From assembly GCF_001625215.2 (NCBI RefSeq), contig NC_030382.2, forward strand, positions 49,193,364-49,257,363: a stretch of 64,000 bases of DNA, given 5' to 3'. The notes below the pieces were generated by a model, which saw only the letters and a program-made list of their open reading frames with translations, was not told where the DNA came from and did no database searches. This DNA comes from Daucus carota subsp. sativus. Lineage: Eukaryota; Streptophyta; Magnoliopsida; Apiales; Apiaceae. Shown in pieces: positions 1-13,225 of this stretch; positions within the stretch are counted from its first letter, which is position 1, and the number at the start of each line of letters is the position of its first letter. A program made the translations under genes and the position numbers.

Positions 1-3000
1 AAACGACAAGCACCATGTAGATGCATAGATGACATGTTAGAGGTGAAAACAGAAGATATGTGGATATAAAATGGATAAGTAGGAACTTTTCATTTCACTT
101 ATAAGAGAAGTGGTATGACGGTTGTTCCACTTGAACTCTACGCAAATATAGGATATATAAAAGACTTGACCGACCAAAAAATTCCAATTAGTTTAGGTAT
201 GGGCGAAAACGAATTGAGATTTGTGAACACAAGGCTATCTAGTTGGGTGTAGTTGGCGTTACACCAAGAAACAACCCATATGGCTTATCTTCTTCCGCTC
301 CCTGGCTCTAACTTGTCCGCCAGATCTTGCCTCGTCTATCTATCTGCAAATCTATAACCTTAAGTTACTAGTACTAAATTTTTGGTTTCCTGTTCCATGT
401 ATAATTGTCTCTCATAGAGAAAAGGTATCTTAATTATAAATGATTTATTTTCTTAATCATCCGGTTATCAAATATGTGTTTAAATTAAAGAAATAACAAA
501 AATGACAATAAAAAGTATTTACTGGAAATAATATTCAAAAAATTGTTTTGACAATAGAGAAAACAATTTAGAATCTACATTATTTAACATATTCTAGCTA
601 GTTAGTAAGTACATAATGTGCATGTTTGGGCAACTCTAATAATTCCCTTTTTTATATATAATTTTTTTGAATATAAATGTTAAAAAGATGTTTCGTATTC
701 GTTATTTGACAAAAAAATAAAAATTTCTTTGAGAAGAAAGTAGAATTTTATTTACTTTTTTCTAATAATAAATCCGTCTGAGGAAAAAAATCAATTGAAG
801 AGAAATTAATGGTTAAAAACAAGATTAGACAAATAATCCAAATATCAAGTGCGAAAGAGGAAATTGATGTTTTCGACAACTGTGATCTAAAAATTTAAAT
901 TTAGATCATTCATTGTTTTGATCAGTACCAAAAGCATAATCCAAATTACTATTTATATATTATATTAAATTACTTAATCTTAAATTTAGTGTTTAATCAT
1001 CATATATTATTTTATTATATTTGATAAATTATTTAAATTAAAAATATTATTTTAATATATGTAACTGAATTAAAAACATTATTTTACTCTTCAACTGCTA
1101 AAACTTATGGTTACGGGTGAGCTAGAGCTACTATGATGTGGGCAATCGTGAAGACAGTTGAAAGGCAATATATCCAACTCGGCCGGCCTGTCGACATGTT
1201 TGGATCAATCTTAACGATATAATACTGAATGTTTTGTTATACTTACAATAATAATGATGGAATATTGAAAATCTGTAGGCTTTTGCAACAAATGCAAATC
1301 ATAAATCATTTAACCCACTCAATCAAAAACTCAAAAACATTTAATTAGTACATCATTAATCATTTAACTCACTAAACAAAAAAGCATGTTTAAGGATTAA
1401 AACTCAAAGCGAGTTAATAAAAACCCATTACGATTCACCATTCTCATAAATCAAGTAACCATTTCAGATAATTAATCCTAAACTAGGACATTCATTTTTT
1501 TATTTAAAGTGTAATTAACAAAATAAGGATAATTTTATTTCCCAACTTGCATCGTATCATATATTTTAAATAAAAACAATGCATAAAATAGAGAAAATAG
1601 AGAGGTGGCATCATAACCCTCTCACATATCTGTCCACAAAATTTTCTCAACACATGTCTCCATAGAAAAAAAAAAGATATTTCAATCCCTTCCCCTAAAT
1701 TCCTAAACAGAGCTTAAGAATTCCAATTTTGTGCCGTAATTATATAACATCACATAATAATCACAAGTCTAACATAGATTCAAACTCAAAGATGATCGAT
1801 CAAACATGAAAGAAGCATAAATAAACACAGATCGGACAGTATCATGAGTGTTGAGTCAACACATTTGTAGTGAGCAAGACAGGAACTGCTGTTTAATGCC
1901 ACAAAACAGCACGGCATAAACACACAACACCATGAGTACATAAACAAGAGAAAACATGAAAAAACTAATAATAGAGTCGCAAGTTGAGTGCATGCATGAA
2001 TGTCACTATGATATGAAAAGAGATTAGCAAGAGTATTAAAGTTAATTAGACAGACATGCGAGGACTATCATTAACGTGTGATGTGTGCAGCACCACCCAC
2101 TTTAACAATCTCTTTTTCGTCATGCTCCTCGACCTTGTCTGGGGTAGGTCTTGCACCGATTTTTTCCTCAAAGTTATGGTTTGATATTAATTACAGGGAC
2201 TATTACTTTTAGTCATCCGAATTCACATAATAATTACTTTCGTTTGTAGTTGAAAATTCTATCATTTTATTGACACAATATTTACTAATTCAACGAGGAT
2301 TTATGTTCCGGTGAGAGTATGATATACACAATCCAATTGAATACATTTTCTAGTAATTCACTGAACTTTTAGAAATAGTAACTCGAGTGCTCCTCATTGT
2401 CCTCAACTTGGGGATGGTAAGACGGTTTATCCTATATCCACTTTTATGCATTCTTTGGTATTGTTGGTGTGTTTAGCATCTACCTAATTCAAATTGTGAT
2501 AGGGCTGTTATATTGTAAAAGTTATATGGCATCTCTAATATATTTTTGTGAAGGGATTAAAACTAAAACTTTAAATAGTGGCATCAGAACTGATCATGGA
2601 GTTAAACTCCTGAACTCCCGTAAGAAAGACAAGAGATCAATCACTGTACCGATCTTTGTTGGTCACTTTTGGTCTATTGGTTAATGGTTATATGGTAAAA
2701 AGTTTTTTTTTTTTTTTTTTTCAAAGCGTGTGCTAAAAAGCTTAAATAAACGAAACCAATAGGTTTCTTTCTCCTTTATAATATTTGCTGACATATAATT
2801 ATCATTTTTTAATTTTTAAAAATTAGCCAAGGGAGAATACCATGAAAAAACCCGAGTATCCTTCCTAACTAGAGAAGAACACACTAGCAATTTTCTTTTC
2901 ATTTTAGTGTCTTTCCGTTACAGGCAAATATAAGAATATTCAAAAAATTATTAGTACAAAGAACACACTAACATTTTTTATTTTTTCTTAAATTTCATTT

Positions 3001-5309
3001 TAACATGTTTTCCCGTTACAGGTGAATATAAGATCACTTGAAAAAGATTATAATGCGTTCGCGAGGTAAGGAAGGAAGAACACCAAAAGAAAAAAATCTC
3101 ACCATAGTGTTCTCCATTGCCTGTAGCATACTGGCGAACAGTTTAAAAATTCAATTTGCATTGTTTTCCCGAATGGAGGCGTATTAAGAGCACGGTCATT
3201 TAAAATTGAGAAATAAGCACACATAAATATAAAATCATTTAAATTTTATTAAAATAGTCAGATTAAAAATTTATTCACAATATTTAATTATATATAAATG
3301 AGAAGTAATATTCAATTCCTTTGTTTTTTGTCAAAAAAGAATTTAATACTAGTTTAAAATTATGTTTCCATGACGTGTAGAGTATAATTAAGATAATTAT
3401 TATATAACAAAAAGGTACTAGATTTTACTTTCGGAACTGCTAATATAATTTTTTATGAATTGATTACAAAATTTTATATATTTATGTATATTATATATCT
3501 TTAAAATCTATATTTAAATTATATATTTATACAAAGTATTAATACTAAATTTGTAGTGATAGTTTTAACATATAAAAGAGGCCTTCCCCAAAAAAACATA
3601 CTATAAAAGAGGCCCGAAACATGAGTTCACTTTCAATAAATCAAAGAGTTACAAGTTGAAGAAGGTTTAAGGTTTCTTGTGTCTAATTAAATTATTGATG
3701 TCGTTCTTCGTCTGGTTAGTGAGTGGTGAAATTTGGGCTGGTTCGTTTTGTTCTGGGCCATTTTATCTGTTTTCTCGGACGTCTAATGTTTGAATTATAT
3801 TTGTTGATTCTGTTTCTCAATGAATTAAATGTATATATTGATCTATTAATTTTTATTAAAAAATATATGAGAAGAATTTAACTTTATAGACCTTCTTTCA
3901 TTTTTGTTCCTCTCGAATTCAACCTATTTAATAAAATTTTAACTTATGATTTAAAATAAATATTAAGTTATCTACATTAAGTCATTAACCAACAAATATG
4001 TAATTGTAATCAAATCAGAGATGATTTCTTTAAAAAAAAAAAAAAAAACAGAGATAAATATACGACTACATAGTTGTCCGCACTGATTAGTAATTCATAT
4101 CAAGTACAACCTCCCATCCCATGATAATCCACAAATTCATGATAAATATATGATTGCCTAAAGATATAATCGACCAAATTCAAATAACCTCAAGACAACC
4201 ACGAATTTCACTCGTTTACACTTGCTAAGATTTTCAAATATTTTAAAGTTTCCTTTACTCTCCTGTGAGCTGTGATGGCGATTACTGATTACAGATGACC
4301 TTCAAACTCATAGCTAATTTGGATCGCTTGTTGCACAGCTCACACAAAATCACCTTCCAGATTTCCTTGAGATCCCTTTTGAATTTTCTGCTAGAATATT
4401 TCGCTATGACCTTATATGTACATAATGTGTAGGAAGCGGATAGTAGAAGCGACCAGGTAATAGAAACCTCAACCAAAATCTCAAGACCTACAAAACTTGA
4501 TCTTTTCTTGTGCTATACCATTTACTTCAAAGGAGAAACACTTTATATGCTGCCTTCTGTTGTTGACTACTTATAACTTTCATAAAGCGTGAAGCATAAC
4601 TTACATCATTTAGTTCTTGAAGCTAATCTACTGTCCACAAGTTGCCAGGAATTAATATACCTATTGCTTCTTCGCGATTTCTTCAGTATCCTCGACTAGA
4701 ATGTCAAGTTTTTTCTGCTGAATATTTCCTCTGCATTAAACTAATTCCTCAACCTCTTTTCCCAATCCCTAAATACGGTTCTCTAATCCCGGATTTAGTT
4801 TACTCAGTTATTCCGTTTACATAAATCACAATTATCTGCAACAATTTTACGCCAAAAACCATCTAATTCTCAGTTTCAAAGAGGCCAGACATCATATAAC
4901 AGACTGCATAACTTGAGCCTTGAAAAACATCTTTTCATCCCTATTTGAAAAAAGATTCAATATATAACCACATATGTAACCTCATTGAGTAAGAAAACAC
5001 ATCAAAATAGAACTCTTGAGAATCATAATGTTAATGCAAGATAAATATCAGTACAAAGTCTTTAGATATCATGTGAATTCATAAATATATCATTGTTTCA
5101 GAACTGTGAAATCATAACTGTATCAGAACCAAGAATTAAAGAATTAATGAATGATGTATAAAGAATGAAACAATGTGTTCAGCTGAGCCGCTAATTATTC
5201 TTTTTTCCTAAGATTTAACTACGCTCTAGATGAAATCAACAATATAGTCGCTATGTAAATTTCCTGATATGCTAATGTTAAGTCACTCTGTCAGACAAAC
5301 TCCAGACTA
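1..5309. other. Gene-poor AT-rich stretch
   Basis: I find no convincing coding region here. Reading frames are short and lack domain features. The stretch is AT-rich with several A or T runs, including a long T run near 2702-2720. An imperfect direct repeat of about 85 bp lies at roughly 2876-2955 and 2961-3045. Both copies begin AGAACACACTA and contain a CCGTTACAGG motif. The last part, from about 4900, may hold the 3' untranslated region of the minus-strand phosphatase gene ending at 5310. Confidence 0.5.
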
Positions 5310-6828
5310 TCAACAAAATTGTCTCAATGGAATCAGCATAACACTGATGTCATCAAGGGAGCCTCGCGAAACAGATAGTTCTGCCAGCTTTTTACACACA
5401 GCAACTCCTTCAAGCTTATCTATGCCTTCACCATTAGAACGAACCGCATTCACTGCTTCCTGATTACTAACCTGTCAATTAAAAAATACAAGTCAGGCGC
5501 CTGCCTTCGAAAACTAAAACAACCTTATAGCAATTCCATTATATTGCAGATAATTGAGAGAAATATGATGTAATTAACATATACCTTATCCCATAAACCA
5601 TCAGAAGCAAGGATCAAGAACTCAAAATCAGGTTCAATTGCAACGATCTTCGTTTCTGGTTCAGCTGTCACCCATTGCTTTAGGTGTTGATCTCCAATTC
5701 CCCTAGACACGGCCAAAGATCCTTGAATTCTCCAAACCCCTGCGCGACCACAATCTACATAACCACCCTGCATAACCATGTAAACAATACCATGAGTTTA
5801 AAGAAAATATACAACAAAATTGACAGAACTCAAAAAGGAAGGACACGTACCAGTGCCTCGATTCTACTTTTTTCATCCTGCCTTGAAGGCCGGTGATCTG
5901 ATGTAAGTGCCTCCCCAACTCCATTTCTGCTAACAACAGCACGGCAGTCCCCGGCATTTGAAACCACAAGCTCCCCCTTCCTGATCAATGCAGTAACACA
6001 ACACGATCCCCCTTGAGAACCCTCCTTGAGAAACTCTGAATCAGTCATCAAATACCCGCGCTTGACAGCTGCCTCGATATCTTGATCAGCCATTTTCCCT
6101 ACTTGATCAATCACATTCTTATCCAAATTCGAAGCTGCAAACTCAGCAGCCTTTGCACCTCCATGTCCATCATAAATACCAAACATAGCCTACATACACA
6201 ATAACATAAACAATTTAGTAACCTTGTCAATCTAAAATACATAAATCATATCACAATCTTACTAATCTAATGCACCATAAAACAAACCCCCAAAAATCTA
6301 CTCAAAATTCAATCAAAAAAAAACACCCAAATACATTTAATTAACACAATCAAAAACAAAAAGACATATATAATATATAGTTGTAATAAATAAAAATTAT
6401 ACCTGTTTAGAATCTTCATGAATGTTGAGCTTAGCAGAGTAACGATCCTCCATGAATTCTCTCCTCCCTCGTTTACAATAAACAGAATAGCCATCTCCCT
6501 CCACCTCCACCGCCTCTCTCCTCCTCTCCTCCGCCGCCCTCGGCGTGTCCACATCAAACCCAAAGCTCAAATTCGCCACCGGAATATCCAGCTTGGCCGG
6601 CCTCTTCCGCTTCGAAAAAGTCGGCGAAGAAGTCGCTACAGACCCGCTCGAAACGGTGTCGTTAGAAGCCCTAATCAGCCCACTCGGCGGCTTCCGGAGC
6701 TTCGACGGGGAGTGAGTCAGCGTCAGCTTTTCCGGCGAGGAGGCGAGAGAAGTTGGTTTGCAGAAGTGGGCCAGGGACGAGGCTGATGACGGCGAAAAAA
6801 CCGGTGAGCGTGCAACGGTACAAGACAT
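5310..6828 (-). CDS. AP2C1: Protein phosphatase 2C, clade B (AP2C1-like)
   Basis: Four exons on the minus strand (6403-6828, 5851-6189, 5585-5767, 5310-5471) join in frame to give 369 residues. The N-terminal third is Ser/Pro-rich and looks like a plastid transit peptide. It contains a basic-hydrophobic kinase interaction motif, [11 protein letters not shown] (about residues 73-83), as in the stress-MAPK phosphatases AP2C1/AP2C2. The PP2C catalytic domain follows with the metal-binding motifs MED (126-128) and DGHGG (149-153), then [14 protein letters not shown] and a C-terminal DDIS. The known family role is dephosphorylation and inactivation of MPK4/MPK6-type MAP kinases in wound and stress signalling. 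Length is slightly below the roughly 380-396 residues of the Arabidopsis proteins. All splice sites are GT-AG. A TATA-like stretch lies upstream near 6917-6932. Nothing looks broken. Confidence 0.93.
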
Positions 6829-7539
6829 ATTACTTGTGTGTTCTAACGTTCGAATTATTTTGTGTCTCAGATGTTTTAGATTTTAGATGTTTGATGAGAT
6901 GTATGTATCGGTATGCGTGTATATATATAGGTGGACTGAGGAGGGGTTTCCTATGTGGCTATGTTGTCGTTGGGAAGCCTCTGCTGTGGGGCCATCCCTG
7001 TGACTCAATATCCGTGTTAAAGGAGTGTGTTTTTAAGATTTTACATTTTAGTACACTCTCTTGACCAATAGTTTTATTTCAAACATCTACCAGATTTTAT
7101 TTTCTTGATACTCTTATGGATATTTTATGTATCTTTTTATTATGATATCTAAATAAAATCTATAAATTACTAAATATAAAAACAGATACTCTATTATATG
7201 CATCAGATTACTTTTTTTGAACGGCTTCAAAATCCATTTAATATGTGTTGGATTTTTCTTTTAAAATTTATAATACCCCGTAGCTAACAAAATTTCTGAG
7301 TCAATGACAATTTATGGCGGATATTCTTAAATATTATGGTCACGAGGATTATAACATAAGCATTAAATTTTATTAGATGTGTACAATTTTATAAAATCTA
7401 ATAAAATTCAAACATAAACTTCTTAATATATAAATATAATAGTGTAAAAATTTTGAAGAATTACCGATTTATCATGTCAATATTGTTAAAACATAAATTA
7501 CGTTTAGTCGAAGCGGGTCGAGTTTTCCATTTCCCCATG
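6829..7539. promoter_or_regulatory. Upstream region of the PP2C gene
   Basis: This is the 5' flank of the minus-strand phosphatase. A TATATATA stretch at about 6919-6930 lies some 90-100 bp upstream of the start codon and is a candidate TATA box. No coding region is seen. The open frame on the opposite strand has no domain features. Confidence 0.35.
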
Positions 7540-7542
7540 TTA

Positions 7543-7937
7543 GAGCATCTCCAACCATCTAAAGCCCTTGGCTAAAAGGTGAGTTGGCATACTTAAAATA
7601 AAAAGATTTAGCCAACAGCTCCAAAAACTCAACTCTAACCATGATCAGCTGTTGTCTATAAATTTAGCCAACCTCCTATGGATGGCTAAATTTGTCGAAC
7701 CTCTACAGGTCTGTAAGAAAATCTGTAGGAAGATTGTACATCATTTATTACCATATTGAACTGATATATTCTATTTTAACAATTTAAAATATTAATAACA
7801 TACTATTTTTAAATTATAGCCAACCAATATAGCCAGTACCATTGAAGCAAAATGTCATACAGGTTCAACAAATTTTACATAATATTTTATAGGTCCAATT
7901 TAGCCAACGATTATAGCCAACGCCGTTGGAGATGCTC
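7543..7937. mobile_element. Tourist/PIF-Harbinger-like MITE
   Basis: The element starts GAGCATCTCCAAC and ends with the inverse GTTGGAGATGCTC. It is flanked on both sides by a TTA target-site duplication (7540-7542 and 7938-7940). At 395 bp with no coding capacity, terminal repeats of this sequence and a TTA duplication, it fits non-autonomous PIF/Harbinger elements. Confidence 0.85.
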
Positions 7938-7998
7938 TTATCCACCGTAAATTTGTACTACGGAGTACTTGTTATGATTGATTACAACTGTGGTGTGT

Positions 7999-8048
7999 AA
8001 TATTAAATAGAGTTTTTTTTTTTTTTGAAAGCAATATTAAATAGAGTT
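7999..8048 (-). mobile_element. Minimal retroposition scar (A-tail only)
   Basis: A perfect 16-bp direct repeat beginning AATATTAAAT occurs at 7999-8014 and 8033-8048. Between the copies lie only 18 bases, a T run followed by GAAAGC. Read on the minus strand this is GCTTTC plus a poly(A) tail. The arrangement is that of an extremely 5'-truncated LINE-machinery insertion. Confidence 0.5.
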
Positions 8049-9068
8049 AATTACGCTTTGTAATTCCTAAATTTGCTCCAAACGCAGTTTAGTACTTGAA
8101 CTTTAAAATCTGGTAATATGCACCATAAACTTAACATTACCGTGTAAGTTGTAACCCCTAGTCACTATTCTGTCCAAATCTGCCGTTAACTTTAACCATT
8201 TGAGAGGTAATAGTGTGTATATTAGTTTCCAACAGCTACTTTACTCCCGTGACCCCTAAAAAATTATGTATTATATTTTGAAAATATTTTTGAACACACA
8301 CAATGATGTAAAAAAATTTTAAAAAATTTTAAAAATATGCATCTAGATTTAGAATCTGAAAATTTATTTTTTTTACATAAACGATGTAACTTATTTTAAA
8401 ATTTTAAAATAAAAACATATTTTAAAAATTATTTTAACTTTTTTTGCATTGTTGTGTGTGTTCAGAATTAATTTCAAAATATAATACATAAACTTTGAGG
8501 GGTCGCATGAGGTAAAGTAGCTGTTAAAAACTAAATATACACACTGTTACCTCTCAAACAGTCAAAGTTAACGGCAAATTTGGACGGAATAGTGACCAGA
8601 GTTACAACTTGCACAAGAATATTAAGTTTAGGGTGCATATTGGCACATTTTAAAGTTCGAGTACTAAGAGCAACTCCAAAGAGCTCTCTAAACAAGCTCC
8701 TAAGTCTAAATTTTAGGAGCAAATCAAATTTTAGTGCTCCAATGGGCTCGTAGATGCTCTTTAAAAATTTAAGAGCTTACTCTATCTCCTTTCTTTTAAA
8801 GAGTATCTAGTAGCTCCTAACCCAATATTATATTAATTTCCCTTCAATCTTCTCTATCTTTTAGTTAACTTTTTCCTCTCATTTATATAAAATATGAATA
8901 AGGAGCAAGTATAAAGAGTACCATTGGAGTTCTCATGCTTTTTAGTGTATTAACTTACTAGGAGCCACATTTTATATTATTGTTTAAGGAATGATTTAGG
9001 AGCACCGTTGGAGATGCTCCAAACAGCATTTGGAGCAAATTTAGGGCTTACAAATTATAATTAACTCT
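8043..9068. mobile_element. Long inverted-repeat (foldback) element with nested MITE
   Basis: The left arm, from AGAGTTAATT at 8043, is complementary over several hundred bases to the right arm ending AATTAACTCT at 9068. The arms match through the CTCCAAA, GCCGTTAAC and TTGAACACA regions. The right arm is interrupted by the MITE at 8668-9019. No coding capacity is seen. The superfamily is uncertain. The long arms suggest a Mutator-like or foldback MITE, but I do not see a clean target-site duplication. Confidence 0.65.
8668..9019. mobile_element. Tourist-like MITE nested in a foldback element
   Basis: Terminal repeats are GAGCAACTCCAAA and GTTGGAGATGCTC. The flanking target duplication is TAA (8665-8667) and CAA (9020-9022, one change). 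It interrupts the right arm of the larger inverted-repeat element. The matching left arm gives the empty-site sequence, so this insertion is younger than its host element. Confidence 0.8.
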
Positions 9069-10552
9069 TATATTTATAACTTAATTGGTCTTCTTATAGT
9101 AAGTAAAAATCCTTACTCTCAGTGCATATGTTTAAAGGTCAAATAAAATCCAATTTTTATGTAAAATTGTCTTGATTTTTTTTACATAATTTTACATAAT
9201 ATATATACTAGAAGTTATTCTTAAGTATTGTTCTTATTTTTTGGATCCTTTGAATTGTAGAGGATTCAGGCCTTTGCGAATATTAATGATGTTCTAGCTT
9301 TTCCGGAAAAAAACACTAGAAGTTATTCTTCTCATTTTAAATAATGAAATTATATAATTAATATCCACGAAAATAATATATTTAAATATATTGTTAGAGT
9401 GCTAAAAAGTTATATATATTATATATAGTTAAAATACCTGAGAAATTATCTTCCGCATCGTTAAAAATATGTGAATATTTAGAGAAAAAAAAAGGTGTAC
9501 CATGAATTTGGGGGCGGTAGAATAAAAAGAGGAAGTGGGGTCCATAGTCAGCAAGAAAGAAAAGAAGTACAGGGTCAAACACGTAACGTAGTTTAACTAC
9601 GGGGCGATGAATGGGCTGTGGGCCCATTGTTTATTAGGGAAGGTTAGCTAAACGGGTGTTACAAATCGGATGAGTGTTGTGTTGGTATTAACTGTGTTTA
9701 AATATGAAAACGAGTTGAAGGATTTTCTTCGTCTGCTGTCTTTATATCTCTTTCCTTCGCGGTGATGTTGATAAACTATATTCATAGAATTATTATTGCG
9801 CGTTTTTTGTTTGCTTTTCTTCTGTGTTGTTTCCTTTCTGTTCCCGCTATTGATTTTTGCTTCTGTTTCCTTTTATTAGTCATTCTCTCCTATTCGATTC
9901 CCATACTATTCAATACAAATCAGGGGAGGAGCCGGAAGGCACAGTCAAGGAGTCTGAAAAATAATTTCATAAAAAAAATATTATAGATTGAACCTAAATT
10001 ACAATAATACAAATATCACAAAATTTTAAAATTGTACTTATAATTCACAATATACTCTATAAAAGATGAATACAAAATCTTTGATTTAAATTCACACAAT
10101 TTCGACATCTGAGTAATTTAATTTCTAGTCGCAACTGTTTTGGATTTAAAGCAGCTTGATAATTAAATGGGTACCAGTAGGATACGTGATTTAAACTAAG
10201 GAACGGGTTTTCGAAATGAGATAAAGAGAGTATTTTTATGCATTCGTCACTCAATGATCTCAAACTGTTGATTATAGGGTGTAATAGAAGATCCGAAAAA
10301 ATAAATTATTTGTGGATTGTGTTATAAAATCATAAAAAATTGCATGTTCCCTCTTAATTTTTTGTTAATCCAATGGAACTTAAAGCCATACTTTTCAATT
10401 TATGAAGAAAATATCTAAGTTTCTAAAACTACAATCTTAACAAATTTAGGGTGCTGTGCACCTAAAAACCTGGCCACAATTTTTAAAACAAGTCAAAAGA
10501 AAACATTTGTTATGCAAGTTCATTGCATAACAACGCAACCTACTTTTGCTGA
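9069..10552. other. Intergenic, no gene seen
   Basis: The stretch is AT-rich with no recognisable coding sequence. A GGGCCCATT motif (about 9618-9627) resembles plant site II promoter elements, but no gene can be attached to it. Confidence 0.4.
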
Positions 10553-10554
10553 TA

Positions 10555-10835
10555 CTCCCTCCGTCCCACCCATTTCTTATCAAATGGGTTGGGCACGGAG
10601 GTTAAGGAATATGTATAAAGTAATGGAAAAGAGGAAGAAAAGTGGGTAAAGTGGTGGGACCCATTGATTTTTAATGTATAAAAAGAAGATAGTGGAGTAA
10701 AAGTAGTGTGAAAAGGAAAGAAAAGTGGAGAAGTGGTGGGACCCATTGACTATTTTTGGTAAGTTTTGAAATGTAAAGAATTGGATGGGACACCCCAAAA
10801 AGGAAAGTGTAAAGAAATGGGTTGGACGGAAGGAG
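10555..10835. mobile_element. Stowaway-like (Tc1/mariner) MITE
   Basis: The termini are CTCCCTCCGTCCCACCC and a complementary GGGTTGGACGGAAGGAG. They are flanked by TA dinucleotides (10553-10554 and 10836-10837), as for Stowaway elements. It carries internal repeats of a GTGGGACCCATTGA motif and no transposase. Confidence 0.75.
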
Positions 10836-10964
10836 TATATTCTTGTCAGGGTATCTATGCAGACATTTGAGGTGCCTCATTCTCTGTTTCCGATCATTTG
10901 TGTACGTGTTTCAATTTTATTACTTCCTGTGTTTCTCTTATTTCTTTACGGTTATTATTTTGGG

Positions 10965-11216
10965 ATGTCCCTTTCATTTCTTTACATTACCATAAATATT
11001 ATCATTACACCCACTATATTCCCCCACTATCTCATATTTAACAATAAAAACTTCTATTACACCCACTACTTTCCTCCACTATCTCAAATTTATTATTAAA
11101 TATTGATGGGTCCCACCACTTTACCCACTTTTCATCTAACTTTACTCATTTTTCATACATTGTCTTGGTCTCCGTGTCCCCCCTCCAATGTAAACAATTG
11201 AGGGGGACGGAGGGAG
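10965..11216. mobile_element. Second Stowaway-like MITE, worn left end
   Basis: The right end GGGGGACGGAGGGAG is followed by TA (11217-11218). The body shares motifs with the neighbouring element at 10555-10835, such as GGGTCCCACCACTTTACCCACTTT-like text. The left terminus, near a degenerate GTCCCTTTCATTTC, is poorly preserved, so the start is approximate. Confidence 0.55.
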
Positions 11217-11390
11217 TAAAGGTTTTCTTTCTTTAATGTTTTTGAAATAAATTGAATGCAATATAAAAAATCGTACAAATTATGGGCCGACACCACATAA
11301 AACAGAACTCAACAATTACAACTCGAATTAAACTGCCACATTCAAAAATCACCTATTCACAAAAATTTATCTACAAGTGTGATTCTTTTT

Positions 11391-13059
11391 TTTTTTTTTA
11401 AGGTCTACATTCGTAGATGAATTGTATCGAAATACAATAAACTGCATCTGGGATTTCTTTCTTTCAAGAAAGTTTATCATCTATCCGAAAGTCATGCAAG
11501 CATAACTCCGGACGCTTAGACAATAAAGCTTAAATGAATTGGAAAAGAAAAACCCATAAGTCCCGTAACAGCTCGCTTCCAAAGTATCCTGAAAAAAACA
11601 AATCAAACAAAACATAAATCAATACACAAGAAAATCACGGGCATATATATAAACAAAAGATTATATATAACAAAAATAGATAGAAAATAAAATAATATAA
11701 AAATATTAATTAATTTCTAACCAAAGGATAATCCTTTGGTTAGACACATGAAAATTAAAAATTTAAGTGAAGAATAAAAACAAAGTTTAAAACGTAATTA
11801 AATATATTAAATATAATGATCTACAAAATGGTAAACAAAGCCATAAAAATCGCATCCATAAGTGGAACAAAAAGCCATCAACGGCATAATGAAGCCATTA
11901 AAGGCACAATAAAATCATTCTTAATGACTCTCATAAATGGCACTGAATATTCATAAAAAGTATTTATCCAATCACAATCATAATTTAAAATGTAGCTATT
12001 CAAATTAATGCTAATAGAGACAAATAATAAATAGTCAACAAAACGGATCCCGTAATTAAAGCCAATCCAATTTAAAAATAGAATTATAGCCTAAAAATCA
12101 AATTCATAATAATTATGAATTCAAAAACGTAACGGATTCAGCCGCCGGTACAACCACCGCTACACCACCATCACCACCACCGACCAAGATGTTACATAGT
12201 TCTAACATATTGTGATTTATAAGAAATCGAAAACATAAATCACATCTAAATGATAAATCAAAAACCTAATTCACACAAATTCACACAGACACTAAAAAAT
12301 CAATTAAAAAGAAACAAGATTTCAATTTTCTTACAAACAATACAAACAACACTAATCTGAATCAGTTAAAAAGATAGAAACAGAAATATATGATAAAAGA
12401 ATAAAGGGTTGCATCATCAGAATACAGACAAGAGATTCCATACCAAATGAAGTTGGTTTCACACAGAACAGACACAATAACACAAGTTGTAGCATAAGAA
12501 GAACAAAGAATCTGTGTGTGTGTGAGTGTGTGAATCAGTAGAGAGATTTAGTATTAGCACATATCTGCCAACATGAGAGGGGGAGGTTCGAAGAGGAAGT
12601 GAAAGACCACGAGCTTTGTCGGCAGTGTGCCTGAAATCAATCTCGGAGAGTCCGGGAGCGGCGATAACTTGAACGGGATCGCCCGAGCATGGATGAAATG
12701 ATGGGATGGATTTGAACATTTGCACCATGTTTGTTTAAAAATGCTCTAATCCGTTTCCTAGATATAATTAGGGTTATATGTATAAATATACTTAAAATTT
12801 GGAATTTTGAATAAAATTGTAATTGGCTTCTGTTGAAGATTGGTATGGAAGTCTTGAGTTTGGGTGTGGCAGGAGGGAGGGCGGAGCATCGTCCGGCGGC
12901 TAACGCCGGCGAACGCCGCGAGCGGAGTGGTGCAAGGCGGTGGTGGGCTTGAACAGTAGAGAGATGGGCTGTTCTGGTAGAGGCCGCCGGAGCGGTGTCG
13001 GTTGGCCGGCGGCACTGATGGTGATAGGTGGAAAAGATAGAGGAGAATTGAATGAATAT
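11391..13059 (-). mobile_element. 1.67-kb retroposed sequence with 15-bp TSD
   Basis: A perfect 15-bp direct repeat, AGTGTGATTCTTTTT, flanks the segment (11376-11390 and 13060-13074). On the minus strand the segment ends in a poly(A) run at its 3' end (11391-11399 on plus). Copy B contains the uninterrupted site near 15945. This is the signature of LINE-machinery retroposition. The body has no reverse transcriptase. It contains GC-rich leader-like sequence at 12840-13015 and reading frames at 12758-13015 and 12459-12728 (minus), which I do not recognise. A TTTTTTCAG acceptor-like site lies near 11590. It may be a copy of a partly spliced host transcript. Confidence 0.7.
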
Positions 13060-13225
13060 AGTGTGATTCTTTTTAGATTACAAAGAATAGCAATATGAGA
13101 AATTACTACAACCAGCAAACAAAATGCAGGCTCTTGAGGACCTGGTTAGATTGAATTTGCGCAGGACCTGTCAAATGCAAATTTAACAGTCATATTGCAA
13201 ATATTTATGTAAACCATTAATAATA

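Noticed and set aside
6418-6786. 122-codon plus-strand frame opposite PP2C exon 1
   Set aside because: It is a shadow of the GC-rich exon on the other strand, with Arg/Pro-rich composition typical of antisense frames.
12459-13015. Two minus-strand frames (12758-13015 and 12459-12728) as a small protein gene
   Set aside because: Both lie in the retroposed segment with a 15-bp target duplication, match no family I know, and cannot be joined by a convincing intron. Kept only as content of that element.
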